This document shows positions 1 through 8,977 of a DNA stretch of 64,000 nucleotides, one piece after another. The notes under the pieces were generated by a model. The model was not told where the DNA came from. It saw only the letters and a list, made by a program, of their open reading frames with translations, and ran no database searches. Numbering within the stretch: position 1 is the stretch's first letter; every line of letters starts with the position of its first letter. Source of the stretch: Bacteroides zoogleoformans (GTDB lineage: Bacteria; Bacteroidota; Bacteroidia; Bacteroidales; Bacteroidaceae); contig NZ_CP027231.1 in the NCBI RefSeq assembly GCF_002998435.1, forward strand, positions 1,715,001 through 1,779,000, given 5' to 3'. Both the position numbers and the translations under genes were made by a program.

Positions 1-24
1 TCCTAAAACAACTATTCTACTCAT
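1..24 (-). CDS. murD: MurD, N-terminal fragment (window edge)
   Basis: Only the first eight codons lie in the window; read on the minus strand they give MSRIVVLG, the usual beginning of UDP-N-acetylmuramoyl-L-alanine:D-glutamate ligase (start of the N-terminal Rossmann-like domain). The start lies 17 bases past the mraY stop, and murD follows mraY in the standard dcw order. The identification rests on this short peptide plus gene order. Confidence 0.75.
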
Positions 25-41
25 ATCTGTTTCTTTCGCTT

Positions 42-1310
42 TTATCTTATCTTCAATGTTATAATCGTTATTGCTGCCAGCATGATGGTCACAATCCAGA
101 AACGGACGGTAATCTTCGATTCGTGAAACAGCTTGTCCGGTTTGGTAAATACCACCTTGCAGCCCGGCTCCACCAGATTCATGCCGGTGCGGAAGTGGTC
201 GTGTATCGGTGTGCGTTTGAAGAGGCGTTGCTTCACGCCCTTCCGTTTCCCTGCCTTGTAGTAGAAGCGTTGCAGAATGACCGACAGGTTCTCTACGAGG
301 AATACGCCGCAAAGAATGGGTATCAGCAACTCCTTGTGTATGATGATGGCATATACGGCAATGATTCCTCCTATGGTCAGGCTGCCCGTATCGCCCATGA
401 ATACTTGGGCCGGATAGGCATTGTACCACAAGAAGCCGATGAGGGCGCCGATGAAGGCGCAGATAAAGATTACCAGTTCCTCCGACCCCGGGATATACAT
501 GATGTTCAGATAGCCGGCATATTCTATGTGGCCGGACACGTAGGCCAGTATTCCCAACGTCAGTCCGATGATAGCGGAGTTTCCGGCAGCCATGCCGTCC
601 ATGCCGTCGTTCAGGTTGGCTCCATTTGATACGGCGGTGACCACGAAGATGGTGATGATGACGAACAAAACCCATCCGATTGTCTGGGCATGTTCGCCCA
701 TGAAGCCTGCCAGGTCGGAATAATCGAAGTTATTGCTCTTGAAGAACGGAATGGTGGTTTGCGTGGCCTTGATTTCTTTGGCGGCATGCACCACCTCTAT
801 TTGTCCGTCAGGCTTTTGTTGCTCTATGTTTTCGCGGATGACTACCTGCGGACTGAGGTAGAGCGTCATCCCCACGATAAGTCCCAGACCTACCTGCCCG
901 ATGATTTTGAATTTTCCGTGCAGTCCTTCCTTGTCTTTCTTGAATATCTTGATGTAATCGTCCGCAAATCCCAGCGAACCCAACCAGACGGTTGTCACCA
1001 GCATCAATATCATGTACACGTTTCCCAGCCTGCCTAACAGCAGGCAAGGAATGAGAATGGCGACGATGATGATGATGCCCCCCATACTGGGTACGCCTGT
1101 CTTATTTACGCCGAACGGGTCGATGCCGGCGTCACGTTGTGTTTCGGTGATTTGTTTGCGCTTCAGCAGGTTGATGAACTTATCTCCCCAAATGCTCGAG
1201 ATGAGCAGTGCCAGGATGATGGCCATCAGCGACCTGAATGACGTATATCCAAACATTCCGGCGCCGGGGAAGTCATACCGGTCTAACCATTGAAATAAAT
1301 AGTAAAGCAT
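42..1310 (-). CDS. mraY: Phospho-N-acetylmuramoyl-pentapeptide transferase
   Basis: MraY transfers phospho-MurNAc-pentapeptide from UDP to undecaprenyl phosphate, making lipid I at the inner membrane. The 422-residue protein is a multi-spanning membrane protein. The KTGVPSMGG segment (about residues 70-78), the DDYIK motif (117-121) and a NLNDGMDG motif correspond to the conserved Mg/UDP-binding cytoplasmic loops. It is about 60 residues longer than the E. coli enzyme; the extra length is a charged, Lys/Glu-rich loop at about 155-215, which I recall as common in Bacteroidetes. It lies downstream of murE (31-base gap) and upstream of murD. Confidence 0.97.
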   Translation of the reverse strand: MLYYLFQWLDRYDFPGAGMFGYTSFRSLMAIILALLISSIWGDKFINLLKRKQITETQRDAGIDPFGVNKTGVPSMGGIIIIVAILIPCLLLGRLGNVYMILMLVTTVWLGSLGFADDYIKIFKKDKEGLHGKFKIIGQVGLGLIVGMTLYLSPQVVIRENIEQQKPDGQIEVVHAAKEIKATQTTIPFFKSNNFDYSDLAGFMGEHAQTIGWVLFVIITIFVVTAVSNGANLNDGMDGMAAGNSAIIGLTLGILAYVSGHIEYAGYLNIMYIPGSEELVIFICAFIGALIGFLWYNAYPAQVFMGDTGSLTIGGIIAVYAIIIHKELLIPILCGVFLVENLSVILQRFYYKAGKRKGVKQRLFKRTPIHDHFRTGMNLVEPGCKVVFTKPDKLFHESKITVRFWIVTIMLAAITIITLKIR

Positions 1311-1341
1311 AATCTCTCTGTCTTCTTATAGGTTTGTTCTC

Positions 1342-2796
1342 TTATTCCTGATTCAGAATGGCTTTCAACTCTTCCTTATCGTCGAAGTGATGTTTCACTC
1401 CTTTTATCTCCTGATAATTCTCGTGTCCTTTTCCGGCAACGAGAATCACGTCTCCCGGCTGTGCAAACATGCAGGCGGTTTTGATGGCTTCCCGGCGGTC
1501 GGCAATGCAGATTGTCTTTTGCAGGTCGTCTTTGTCGAGTCCTGCCAGCATATCGTCGATGATGTCTTGCGGCTCTTCGAAGCGCGGATTGTCCGAAGTG
1601 ATGATGAGGCGGTGGCTCAGTCGTGCCGCTTCTTTCGCCATGATGGGGCGCTTGCCTTTATCGCGGTTACCGCCGGCACCGCACACGGTGATAACCTTGC
1701 CTCTTCCCTCCAATATTCCGTGGATGGCATTCAGCACATTGACCAGCGCATCCGGCGTATGGGCATAGTCCACAATGGCAGTAACGCCTTTGGGAGAACG
1801 AATGGCTTCGAAACGCCCGGCCACGGGACGAAGCGTACTGAGGGCTATCAACGCCTCTTCCTCTTTCTTGCCCAGCAACACGGCGGCGCCGAATACGGCC
1901 AGCAGATTGCTTGCATTGAATTTCCCGATGAAATGCACGGCCAGCTCGTGGTTGTTGAAGTCGAGCAGCATACCTTCAAAATGCGATTCCAGCACCTTCC
2001 CCTTGAAGTCGCTGAGGCTGCGCAGAGAGTAAGTGTAAACCTTCGAACGTGTATTCTGCGTCATCACCAATCCGTTCTTATCGTCCAGATTAGTCAGGCT
2101 GAAAGCATTCTTGGGCATATCATCGAAGAATTTCTTTTTGGCTTTGAGGTAATTCTCCACCGTCTTGTGATAATCCAGATGGTCGCGGGTGAGGTTGGTG
2201 AAGATGCCGCCGGCAAACTTCAGACCGCTGATTCGTTTCTGTGCGATGGAGTGGGAGCTGACTTCCATGAAAGCGTATTTGCATCCGGCGTCGGCCATCT
2301 CGCCCAGCAAACGATTCAAGGTAACAGGGTCTGGAGTGGTGTGCTCGGTCGGTACGGGACGATCGTCTATGTAGTTGCATACCGTAGAAATCAATCCCGC
2401 TTTATAGCCGAAATAGCGGAATGTATCGTATAGCAAGGTGGCTACAGTCGTCTTCCCGTTGGTTCCGGTTACGCCCACAAGTTCCATCTTGGAAGTAGGG
2501 TCGCCATAAAAAGCGGTAGCCGCTTTCCCCGCGGCATCTTCGCAATCTTTCACCTGAATATAGGTGATGCCGGCTTCCGGTTCTTCCGGCAGCTCTTCGC
2601 ATAGCACGGCAACGGCACCTTTGCCGATGGCAGCCGGAATGTAGGCATGTCCGTCGGTTTGCGTGCCGCGCATTGCCATAAACAGATGTCCGGCTTCTAT
2701 CAGACGGGAGTCGATGTTTACTCCCGTAATCTCTATGTCCGTACTTCCGATTATCTTAACCGGCTGTATCGCTTTCAACAAATCACTCAATTCCAT
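1342..2796 (-). CDS. murE: UDP-MurNAc-tripeptide synthetase (meso-DAP-adding)
   Basis: MurE adds the third amino acid to UDP-MurNAc-L-Ala-D-Glu in the cytoplasm. The Mur-ligase P-loop TGTNGKTT is at about residues 110-117, and the DNPR motif near residue 405 marks enzymes that use meso-diaminopimelate rather than lysine. Length (484 aa) is normal. I chose the ATG at 2796, which has AGAGGA upstream, over the GTG one codon earlier. It sits between ftsI (100-base gap) and mraY in the dcw order. Confidence 0.97.
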   Translation of the reverse strand: MELSDLLKAIQPVKIIGSTDIEITGVNIDSRLIEAGHLFMAMRGTQTDGHAYIPAAIGKGAVAVLCEELPEEPEAGITYIQVKDCEDAAGKAATAFYGDPTSKMELVGVTGTNGKTTVATLLYDTFRYFGYKAGLISTVCNYIDDRPVPTEHTTPDPVTLNRLLGEMADAGCKYAFMEVSSHSIAQKRISGLKFAGGIFTNLTRDHLDYHKTVENYLKAKKKFFDDMPKNAFSLTNLDDKNGLVMTQNTRSKVYTYSLRSLSDFKGKVLESHFEGMLLDFNNHELAVHFIGKFNASNLLAVFGAAVLLGKKEEEALIALSTLRPVAGRFEAIRSPKGVTAIVDYAHTPDALVNVLNAIHGILEGRGKVITVCGAGGNRDKGKRPIMAKEAARLSHRLIITSDNPRFEEPQDIIDDMLAGLDKDDLQKTICIADRREAIKTACMFAQPGDVILVAGKGHENYQEIKGVKHHFDDKEELKAILNQE

Positions 2797-2896
2797 CACA
2801 AATCCTCTTATCGTTTTTATGTCAAGTGTACCTACACCTTATTATATATAGTATCTTGTGAATCTTCACTCTATTTCTACCTTCCTCCTTCGGGTG

Positions 2897-5062
2897 TCAG
2901 TGCAGCGTCAAGGTTATTGTCTGCCCCGTCACTGCCCGACTGCCTCCGGCTATCGACTGATTCTTCACCTGGCCCACACCGTCCAGCCTTACTTTCAGGC
3001 CTTTGCTTTCCAGCAAGTAGACGGCATCTTTCGCTCCCATGCCCACCACATTGGGCACGGCTGTACTCGAAGTCGATGTGCCGTCTTGCAGAAGGACGGC
3101 CGACGGGGCAGCCTGTGTATGTCCCCACGTCTCTTTTCTTCCCTGTCCGGAGAATTCCTTTCTGACGGGAACCTTCAGTTCGTTCAGCACAAGGAACGCC
3201 TCATTCATTGCTCCCGCTTTTACGGTGGGGATTACGTTCGTGGTGCTGTCTATGGCGCCGCGCAGGTCGAAGCGCAGGTCTTTGGCATATACCCTTTCCG
3301 CTATTTTACCGAAGACGCTGCCTGCCATCAATCCTCCCGAGGCAGGAAGTCCGGGCTTTTGTATAGACACGATGCAGCTGTATTTGGGAGCTTCGGACGG
3401 GAAATAACCGCAGAAACTTACCAAATAGTTCATTTGACCGGATTTATATCCGGACGTTCCTTGCGAAATCTGTGCCGTACCCGTTTTCCCCGCTACCGAG
3501 AACTGTTTGCTTCCCGCCGGTTTTGCCAATCCGTCGGACACCACCCTGCGGAGTATTTCGCGTATTTGCGTCAATGTACGGTCGGAACAGATTTTCGGAT
3601 TGATAATCTCGGTAGGATATTCTTTTACCGTCTCTCCCTCTTTCACGGCCGCTTTCACGAATTTGGGGCGCACCATGACGCCATTGTTGGCTATGGCGTT
3701 GTAGAACGTCAGTATGTTCATGGGCGGCACCTGAGTTTCGTAGCCTATGCTCATCCACGGCAAGGTGGTTTTGGCGAAGTAACGCTCTTTGGGCCCTTTG
3801 ATGTTGGGCTTTCCTTCACCAGCAATCTGCAAGTGCAACGGTTGATCTATGCTCATCCGCTTCAAGCCGTCCACGTATTTCTGCGGATTGTCTTTGTAGT
3901 GCTTGTCTATGAGGTAAGAGACGCCGATGTTGGAAGACACCTCCAGAATGCGTGTCACATTTATCTTTCCATAACCTCCGCGGTGCCAGTTATGGTCTTT
4001 CATGTTGCTGCCATACATTCTCATGATGCCGTTACCCGTATCTACTTCGGTGTCCGGGGTGATTTTTCCGTCTTCCAGCGCTACCATGATGGAGGCGGTC
4101 TTGAACGTAGAGCCGGGTTCCATCATGTCGCTGATGGCGTTGCTGTTCATTTCGTAGTAGTTTCCGTCGCCCGCTTTCATCAGGTTGACGATGGCTTTCA
4201 CTTCGCCGGTGGCCACCTCCATCAGTACGGCCACGCCTACGTTGGCATTGATTTCTTTCAGTTTGTCCATCAGCGCCTTCTCGCAAATGTCTTGCATGCC
4301 CACGTCGATGGTGGAGATGATGTCGCACCCGTCTACAGGCGGCACATCCACGATGTTGAGGAATTTGTTCATCACCTTTTGGCGGTGGGTGATGCCGTCT
4401 CGTCCTTTGAGCAAAGTGTCGAAAGCCAATTCAAGGCCGTTGCGTGCGCCCATTGCCGTGTCGGCATACAGTCGTCCCAAAGTCTGCGCGGCCAACGAAC
4501 CGAAGGGTTTCTTGCGTTGGTTGTATATCTGTTCGTGGAAGCCTCCCTTGTATTTGCTCATCTTGAACACCGGCAACCGTTTCGTTTCTTTATACTGAAT
4601 GTAAGAGATACGCCTGTTGCGGTTGGGAAGGATGTTGTAGTTTCGGCTTTTCAGTTCTCGTCCTTTGCGCAAGTGGTTCTTAAAAGTCGCTGTGCTGATG
4701 TCCGGAAAAATCCGGTTAAGGCCTATGCAAATAGAGTCGAAATTGATTTTCCAGATAGAATCTTTGCGTTGCTGGTCTTTTCTGCGCCGGTCTTCGTCTC
4801 TTTCGCCGGACATGAAGTCCATGAAGATTTTATATTCGGGCAGTGAGCTTGCCATCAGCTTTCCGTCAGAAGAGAGAATGTTTCCGCGATTAGGTTTCAC
4901 CGTTACGTTCTCTCTGACAAAACGGTCTGCCACATCGTGCCAATATTGCCGTTCGGCAAACATAATCATGGCGCCTTTTACGATAATGGCTATCCCCATC
5001 AACCCCAGCAGGAGGATGACGAAGAAGTAACGGGTCATTATCTTTTTTTTGTTTACAGCCAA
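2897..5062 (-). CDS. ftsI: Septal peptidoglycan transpeptidase (PBP3, class B) with C-terminal PASTA domain
   Basis: FtsI cross-links septal peptidoglycan in the periplasm, with FtsW as partner. One N-terminal membrane anchor (about residues 12-30) is followed by the PBP dimerisation domain and a transpeptidase domain with all three motifs: STFK with nucleophile S318, SSN at 376-378 and KTG at 526-528. A PASTA-type domain (about 655-721) ends the protein, unlike E. coli FtsI. The listed start is a TTG preceded by a purine-rich stretch and yields a Lys-rich N terminus before the anchor; the ATG at 5038, eight codons in, is a real alternative. Confidence 0.94.
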   Translation of the reverse strand: MAVNKKKIMTRYFFVILLLGLMGIAIIVKGAMIMFAERQYWHDVADRFVRENVTVKPNRGNILSSDGKLMASSLPEYKIFMDFMSGERDEDRRRKDQQRKDSIWKINFDSICIGLNRIFPDISTATFKNHLRKGRELKSRNYNILPNRNRRISYIQYKETKRLPVFKMSKYKGGFHEQIYNQRKKPFGSLAAQTLGRLYADTAMGARNGLELAFDTLLKGRDGITHRQKVMNKFLNIVDVPPVDGCDIISTIDVGMQDICEKALMDKLKEINANVGVAVLMEVATGEVKAIVNLMKAGDGNYYEMNSNAISDMMEPGSTFKTASIMVALEDGKITPDTEVDTGNGIMRMYGSNMKDHNWHRGGYGKINVTRILEVSSNIGVSYLIDKHYKDNPQKYVDGLKRMSIDQPLHLQIAGEGKPNIKGPKERYFAKTTLPWMSIGYETQVPPMNILTFYNAIANNGVMVRPKFVKAAVKEGETVKEYPTEIINPKICSDRTLTQIREILRRVVSDGLAKPAGSKQFSVAGKTGTAQISQGTSGYKSGQMNYLVSFCGYFPSEAPKYSCIVSIQKPGLPASGGLMAGSVFGKIAERVYAKDLRFDLRGAIDSTTNVIPTVKAGAMNEAFLVLNELKVPVRKEFSGQGRKETWGHTQAAPSAVLLQDGTSTSSTAVPNVVGMGAKDAVYLLESKGLKVRLDGVGQVKNQSIAGGSRAVTGQTITLTLH

Positions 5063-5121
5063 AGTCTTATATCTCTTGATTTAACGGGTTTTGCTATTCA
5101 GAGGCGCATTGCCGGCTCTTT

Positions 5122-5469
5122 TCAGGGTTTCTTCCAAATGAGATAAGGCGGATGCGTAGAGGTTTGCAAGTCGCTCTCTTTGGTAGCGATGTATTCTTCG
5201 ATGCGCGACTGGCGGCTCCGTTCCATCAACTCCGAGCTGCGTGTCAGGGCGTCATACTTGATATCTGTCAGTTGTTTTTTGAGGTTGTCTATCTCTATCA
5301 GTTGCTGTTGACATTCGTAGCGGTTGTTGATGTAAACGATGACAAGCACCGTGATGAGAAACAACAGTCCTGCCTGACGGCGGAAGAAGTCCGTAGCCAG
5401 AATATCGCCTCCGAGGATGCTCTTCAGCGAGGTGCGCTTTTTTGTTTTCTCTGCATTTTCCTCTTTCAT
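5122..5469 (-). CDS. ftsL: FtsL-like cell division protein
   Basis: A 115-residue bitopic protein: a Lys-rich cytoplasmic N terminus, one membrane span (about residues 35-52) and a periplasmic coiled-coil-like segment beginning after the span. This is the layout of FtsL, which works with FtsB/FtsQ to activate FtsWI. Sequence similarity to E. coli FtsL is weak, so the name rests mainly on topology and its place between rsmH and ftsI. The ATG lies 1 base beyond the rsmH stop, suggesting translational coupling; a TTG further upstream is less likely. Confidence 0.82.
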   Translation of the reverse strand: MKEENAEKTKKRTSLKSILGGDILATDFFRRQAGLLFLITVLVIVYINNRYECQQQLIEIDNLKKQLTDIKYDALTRSSELMERSRQSRIEEYIATKESDLQTSTHPPYLIWKKP

Positions 5470-5470
5470 A

Positions 5471-6388
5471 TCATTGTTCTGTCTTCTCCGCAATGCGCAG
5501 CTTGGCGCTTCGCGAACGCGGGTTTCGCGTCACCTCCTCTTCGTCGGGGACAATCACTTTGTTGTTGACCGGCCGAAACGGTGTCTGCACGTTGCCGTAG
5601 AAATCTTTCTCCGCCTTGCCTTCCACGTTGCCGGTCTTCATGATGTTCTTCACCAGGCGGTCTTCCAGAGAATGGTAGGTAATCACCACCAATCGTCCTC
5701 CGGGCTTCAATGCTTTCGTGGCGGCGCAGAGCATTTCTTTCAGCGCCTCCATCTCTTGATTGACTTCGATGCGCAGTGCCTGAAACACTTTTGCCAGTTC
5801 TTTCTTCTCGCGTTCGCGTCCGAAGAACGGCCTGACGATGTTCAGGAACTCGCCGATGGTTTCAATCCTCCCGCCGGCGCGTGCTTTTGCGATGGCGGAT
5901 GCCAGTTTGCGGCTGTTCTTCAGCTCGCCGTACAGATAGAAGACATCGGCCAGCCGCTCTTCGTCGTACGTATTCACTACGTCGGCGGCGGAGGCTCCGG
6001 CACGTTTGTTCATGCGCATGTCCAGTGCGCCCTCAAACCGGAAAGAAAAACCTCGGTCGCTGTCATCGAAGTGGTGGGAAGAAACGCCGAGGTCGGCCAG
6101 TACGGCGTCTACTTGTTCGATGCCGTGATAGCGCAGGAAGTTGTGCAAGTAGCGGAAGTTGCTGCGCACGAACGTGAAGCGCGGGTCGTCCATGATGTTG
6201 CATTCCGCATCCTCGTCTTGGTCGAACGCCAGCAGTCGTCCTCCTGCTTTCAGGCGGGAAAGAATTTCGCGCGAATGCCCTCCGCCGCCAAAGGTGACGT
6301 CCACATACGTACCCTCCGGGCGGATGTTCATTGCCTCTACGGCTGGCTTCAGCAATACGGGGATGTGGTATATCGGTTCTTCTTCCAT
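5471..6388 (-). CDS. rsmH: 16S rRNA (cytosine-1402-N4)-methyltransferase
   Basis: RsmH (MraW) uses S-adenosylmethionine to methylate C1402 in the ribosomal P site. The N-terminal HIPVLLKPAVEAM segment is typical, and the SAM-binding glycine-rich motif DVTFGGGGHS lies at about residues 30-39. Length (305 aa) matches the family. It follows mraZ by a 34-base gap in the usual mraZ-rsmH-ftsL order. Confidence 0.97.
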   Translation of the reverse strand: MEEEPIYHIPVLLKPAVEAMNIRPEGTYVDVTFGGGGHSREILSRLKAGGRLLAFDQDEDAECNIMDDPRFTFVRSNFRYLHNFLRYHGIEQVDAVLADLGVSSHHFDDSDRGFSFRFEGALDMRMNKRAGASAADVVNTYDEERLADVFYLYGELKNSRKLASAIAKARAGGRIETIGEFLNIVRPFFGREREKKELAKVFQALRIEVNQEMEALKEMLCAATKALKPGGRLVVITYHSLEDRLVKNIMKTGNVEGKAEKDFYGNVQTPFRPVNNKVIVPDEEEVTRNPRSRSAKLRIAEKTEQ

Positions 6389-6422
6389 CTTCTTAGTCGG
6401 TTCGTCATAAATCCGGTAACGG

Positions 6423-6911
6423 TCAATCTTTTGTTATCACGTCTCTCTTTTCCTGGTTGTTATTTGAACTTCCAAGCGCTTCTTCGAGGGCTTGACTGAA
6501 TGCTTCGGAAGGCATGAACGGCTTATCGGCACGCTCTTTCGCCCATATTTCTATGGTATTGTCCATGCCGATGAAGCGGACATCGCTCTGAATGCCTGCC
6601 ATCTGCAAGTATCGTTTCGGTATCAGGATACGTCCGTTACCGTCGGGGATTACAACTTCGGCGTCGCTCACGAATTGGCGGAAAATCATTTGTTGTCCGG
6701 CATCCCATCTGTTCAATTTGCTTCTGAGCAGGTTTTGCGTGGCAAACCATGCACTTTCGGGATAGAGCACCAAGCAGTCTTGATACACGTCTTTGCGAAG
6801 CACAAGCCTTTCTTCGGAAACGGCTTGGAGCTGTTTCCGAAATGCGGCGGGGATGAAGACTCGTCCTTTGGCATCCGTCTTGGCCTCTATATTTCCTAAG
6901 AATTGCATCAT
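6423..6911 (-). CDS. mraZ: MraZ transcriptional regulator of the dcw operon
   Basis: MraZ is a DNA-binding protein of the SpoVT-AbrB swapped-hairpin fold that represses its own operon. The 162-residue protein shows two fold repeats, recognised by DAKGRVFIP (about residue 13) and DGNGRILIP (about residue 93). It is the first gene of the minus-strand dcw operon. Two TGGGG repeats lie upstream at 6950-6969, fitting autoregulation. Two ATG codons in tandem (6911 and 6908) can each start it. Confidence 0.95.
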   Translation of the reverse strand: MMQFLGNIEAKTDAKGRVFIPAAFRKQLQAVSEERLVLRKDVYQDCLVLYPESAWFATQNLLRSKLNRWDAGQQMIFRQFVSDAEVVIPDGNGRILIPKRYLQMAGIQSDVRFIGMDNTIEIWAKERADKPFMPSEAFSQALEEALGSSNNNQEKRDVITKD

Positions 6912-6949
6912 TTCTTACTCTATTATAATAAGCGACGGTAAAAATACAC

Positions 6950-6969
6950 ATTTCCCCACAATTCCCCAC
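6950..6969 (-). promoter_or_regulatory. MraZ-type operator upstream of mraZ
   Basis: On the minus strand two copies of GTGGGGAAwT follow each other directly with a 10-base period, giving TGGGG-N5-TGGGG. MraZ proteins are known to bind TGGGN repeats separated by five bases. The site lies about 40-60 bases before the mraZ start. A third, weaker GTG continues the phase. No clear TAnnTTTG element was found near it. Confidence 0.72.
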
Positions 6970-7241
6970 TATCTTTTTATAAAAATCTTACAGAGAAGTT
7001 ATCAACACCTTGTTAATTATTTATTCATTTGATAATGAATATATTTCCGGAATGCTTTGTCGGTGGGGGATTGACGTGCTTAGCGCTTGCCGGTAGATGC
7101 TGTATTATCGGGGACAACCGACTTATTGGGTGTGTTTTTGCGGTTTAAGTGATGGGATATAGGCTGTTGCAGGTAGAACAAAACAACTCCGTATCCGCCC
7201 CGTGTCTGCCCCATACCTTCTCCGCATCTATAGAAGCAGAG
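6970..7241. other. Non-coding stretch between the dcw operon and the tandem repeat
   Basis: This gap begins AT-rich and becomes more mixed. I see no convincing gene, tRNA or terminator in it. It separates the mraZ upstream region from the repeat block that follows the sigma factor gene. Confidence 0.5.
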
Positions 7242-7384
7242 TTGATACGGAGGATATACGGAGGTGATACGGAGTTGATACGGAGGTAATACGGAGGATA
7301 TACGGAGGTGATACGGAGTTGATACGGAGGTAATACGGAGGATATACGGAGGTGATACGGAGGTGATACGGAGGATATGCGGAG
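7242..7384. repeat. 11-bp tandem repeat, 13 copies (unit nnrATACGGAG)
   Basis: Thirteen consecutive 11-base units end in ATACGGAG (last copy ATGCGGAG). Their first three bases cycle through ttg, gta, gat and gtg, giving a 44-base higher-order period in the middle of the array. The block starts 4 bases after the stop codon of the ECF sigma gene. On the minus strand it reads as a Pro-Tyr-rich repeat peptide that I regard as a non-coding shadow. Confidence 0.95.
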
Positions 7385-7388
7385 ACGG

Positions 7389-7892
7389 CTAAACAAAATC
7401 CTTCAATTCTTGTTGTAATTTCCGGCGGGTAAAGAAGATGCGGCTCTTCACCGTGCCCAAGGGAAGTTCCAGCTTATCAGCTATTTCTCGATACTTGAAG
7501 CCGGAGACGTGCATGGCAAACGGGATTTTGTACTCGCGCGGCAAGGCGTTGACAATGCGGTGCATCTCCTTCAGGTCATATGCACTTTCGGTGCTTTCGA
7601 AAGCTGTGTCACGCGGAAGGTTCAGGTGGTAGAGGTTATCTGTCTGGTCAACGAACGTCTGGTCGCGTACCACCTTGCGGTAATTGTTTATGAAGATGTT
7701 GCGCATGATGGTGTATATCCATCCTTTGAAATTGGTGTCGGGCATGTATTTATCTTCGTTGTCCAGAGCCTTCAGCGAGGTTTCCTGTAAAAGGTCGTTG
7801 GCTTCTTCGCGGTTGGCGGTAAGCTTATATGCAAAGCGTAATAAATCATCTTGAACTCTTATTAAATCTGTCTTAAAATTGATACTGTTCAT
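7389..7892 (-). CDS. RNA polymerase ECF-type sigma factor
   Basis: A 167-residue sigma-70 family protein with region 2 (LLRFAYKLTANREEANDLL, about residues 17-35) and region 4 with a helix-turn-helix (REIADKLELPLGTVKSRI) near the C terminus. This two-domain layout defines ECF sigma factors. I chose the ATG at 7892 (MNSINFK) rather than the upstream in-frame start, because family homology begins there. No anti-sigma gene is adjacent, so its signal cannot be inferred. The tandem repeat begins right after its stop codon. Confidence 0.92.
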   Translation of the reverse strand: MNSINFKTDLIRVQDDLLRFAYKLTANREEANDLLQETSLKALDNEDKYMPDTNFKGWIYTIMRNIFINNYRKVVRDQTFVDQTDNLYHLNLPRDTAFESTESAYDLKEMHRIVNALPREYKIPFAMHVSGFKYREIADKLELPLGTVKSRIFFTRRKLQQELKDFV

Positions 7893-8115
7893 AAGTGCTA
7901 TATTTTCTTTTGTTTGTCTTTGAATTCGATGTTGCAAGTTTATGAACTATCATCCTCTTCAACCTACGGATTTCAGACATTCTTTGGGGTATAAATTGTC
8001 AATTGATAGATTTCGGGTGTTATTTGATAGAGTTTAGGTGCAGTTTTCTGCTGTTTTTTTTGTGATTAATTAAAAAGATGAGTTATTTTGCGCATTCATT
8101 TCACTCAAACGAAGA

Positions 8116-8934
8116 ATGACTGACGACGCTTTATTTTTGATAGATATAGATAAGATACTCCGGGAGAAAGCTCCGGGGAAAGTCCGCTACATTCCTAAAT
8201 TCGTCGTTTCTTATCTGAAGCGCATTGTACATCAAGATGAACTGAATGTCTTTTTGCGCGAATCGAAAGACAAAGTCGGGGTGGATTTCCTGAAATCGAC
8301 TTTAGATTTCCTCGATGCGCACATCGTGGTGAAGGGAAAAGAGAATTTGTCCAAAGAGGGGCTTTATACTTTTGTCTCCAATCATCCCTTGGGCGGACAA
8401 GATGGAGTGGCGTTGGGCTATGTATTGGGCACTTTCTACGATGGAAAGGTGAAATACATGGTCAATGACCTGCTGATGAATCTGCACGGATTGGCACCGC
8501 TCTGCATCCCCATCAACAAAACCGGAAAGCAGGGCAAGGATTTCCCCAAAATGGTGGAAGCGGGTTTTGCTTCGGACAACCAGTTGATTATGTTTCCGGC
8601 CGGGTTGTGCTCGCGCAGGCAGAACGGTGTGATTCGCGACCTGGAGTGGAAAAAGACGTTCATAGTGAAGAGTGTCGAAGCAAAACGCAATGTGGTTCCT
8701 GTTCATTTTGAGGGACGCAACTCCAATTTTTTTTACAACCTTGCCAATCTGTGCAAGGCTTTGGGCATCAAGTTCAATATAGCCATGCTTTATCTGGCAG
8801 ACGAGATGCTGAAAAACCGCCACAAAACCTTTACTATCACGATAGGCAAACCGATACCGTGGCAGACATTCGATAAGTCGAAGACGCCTGTGGAGTGGGC
8901 GCAGTATGTGAAGGACATCGTATATAGATTGTAG
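8116..8934 (+). CDS. glsA: PlsC-like O-acyltransferase, probable glycine-lipid synthase GlsA
   Basis: A 272-residue acyltransferase of the glycerol-phosphate acyltransferase superfamily. The block I motif reads HPLGGQD (H-x5-D, where classical PlsC has H-x4-D), and FPAGLCSRR matches the FPEG-type substrate-binding block. With the next gene it forms the pair known in Bacteroides thetaiotaomicron to make glycine lipids: GlsB N-acylates glycine and GlsA adds the second, ester-linked acyl chain. Function is inferred from the pair; a generic lysolipid acyltransferase is the alternative. The gap to the next gene is 43 bases. Confidence 0.8.
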   Translation: MTDDALFLIDIDKILREKAPGKVRYIPKFVVSYLKRIVHQDELNVFLRESKDKVGVDFLKSTLDFLDAHIVVKGKENLSKEGLYTFVSNHPLGGQDGVALGYVLGTFYDGKVKYMVNDLLMNLHGLAPLCIPINKTGKQGKDFPKMVEAGFASDNQLIMFPAGLCSRRQNGVIRDLEWKKTFIVKSVEAKRNVVPVHFEGRNSNFFYNLANLCKALGIKFNIAMLYLADEMLKNRHKTFTITIGKPIPWQTFDKSKTPVEWAQYVKDIVYRL

Positions 8935-8977
8935 AAAGATTGTTTTTTACTTAAAAGAAGTACTACTGACAGAGAAT

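Noticed and set aside
2858-4846. Long plus-strand frame of 662 codons opposite ftsI
   Set aside because: Antisense shadow of ftsI; the composition is a mirror of the real gene and no domain is recognisable.
7242-7384. CRISPR array
   Set aside because: Units of 11 bases without unique spacers and no cas gene; a simple tandem repeat.
7145-7396. Minus-strand 83-codon frame rich in Pro and Tyr
   Set aside because: It is only the translation of the 11-bp DNA repeat, overlaps the end of the sigma gene, and has no sign of a ribosome-binding site or family.
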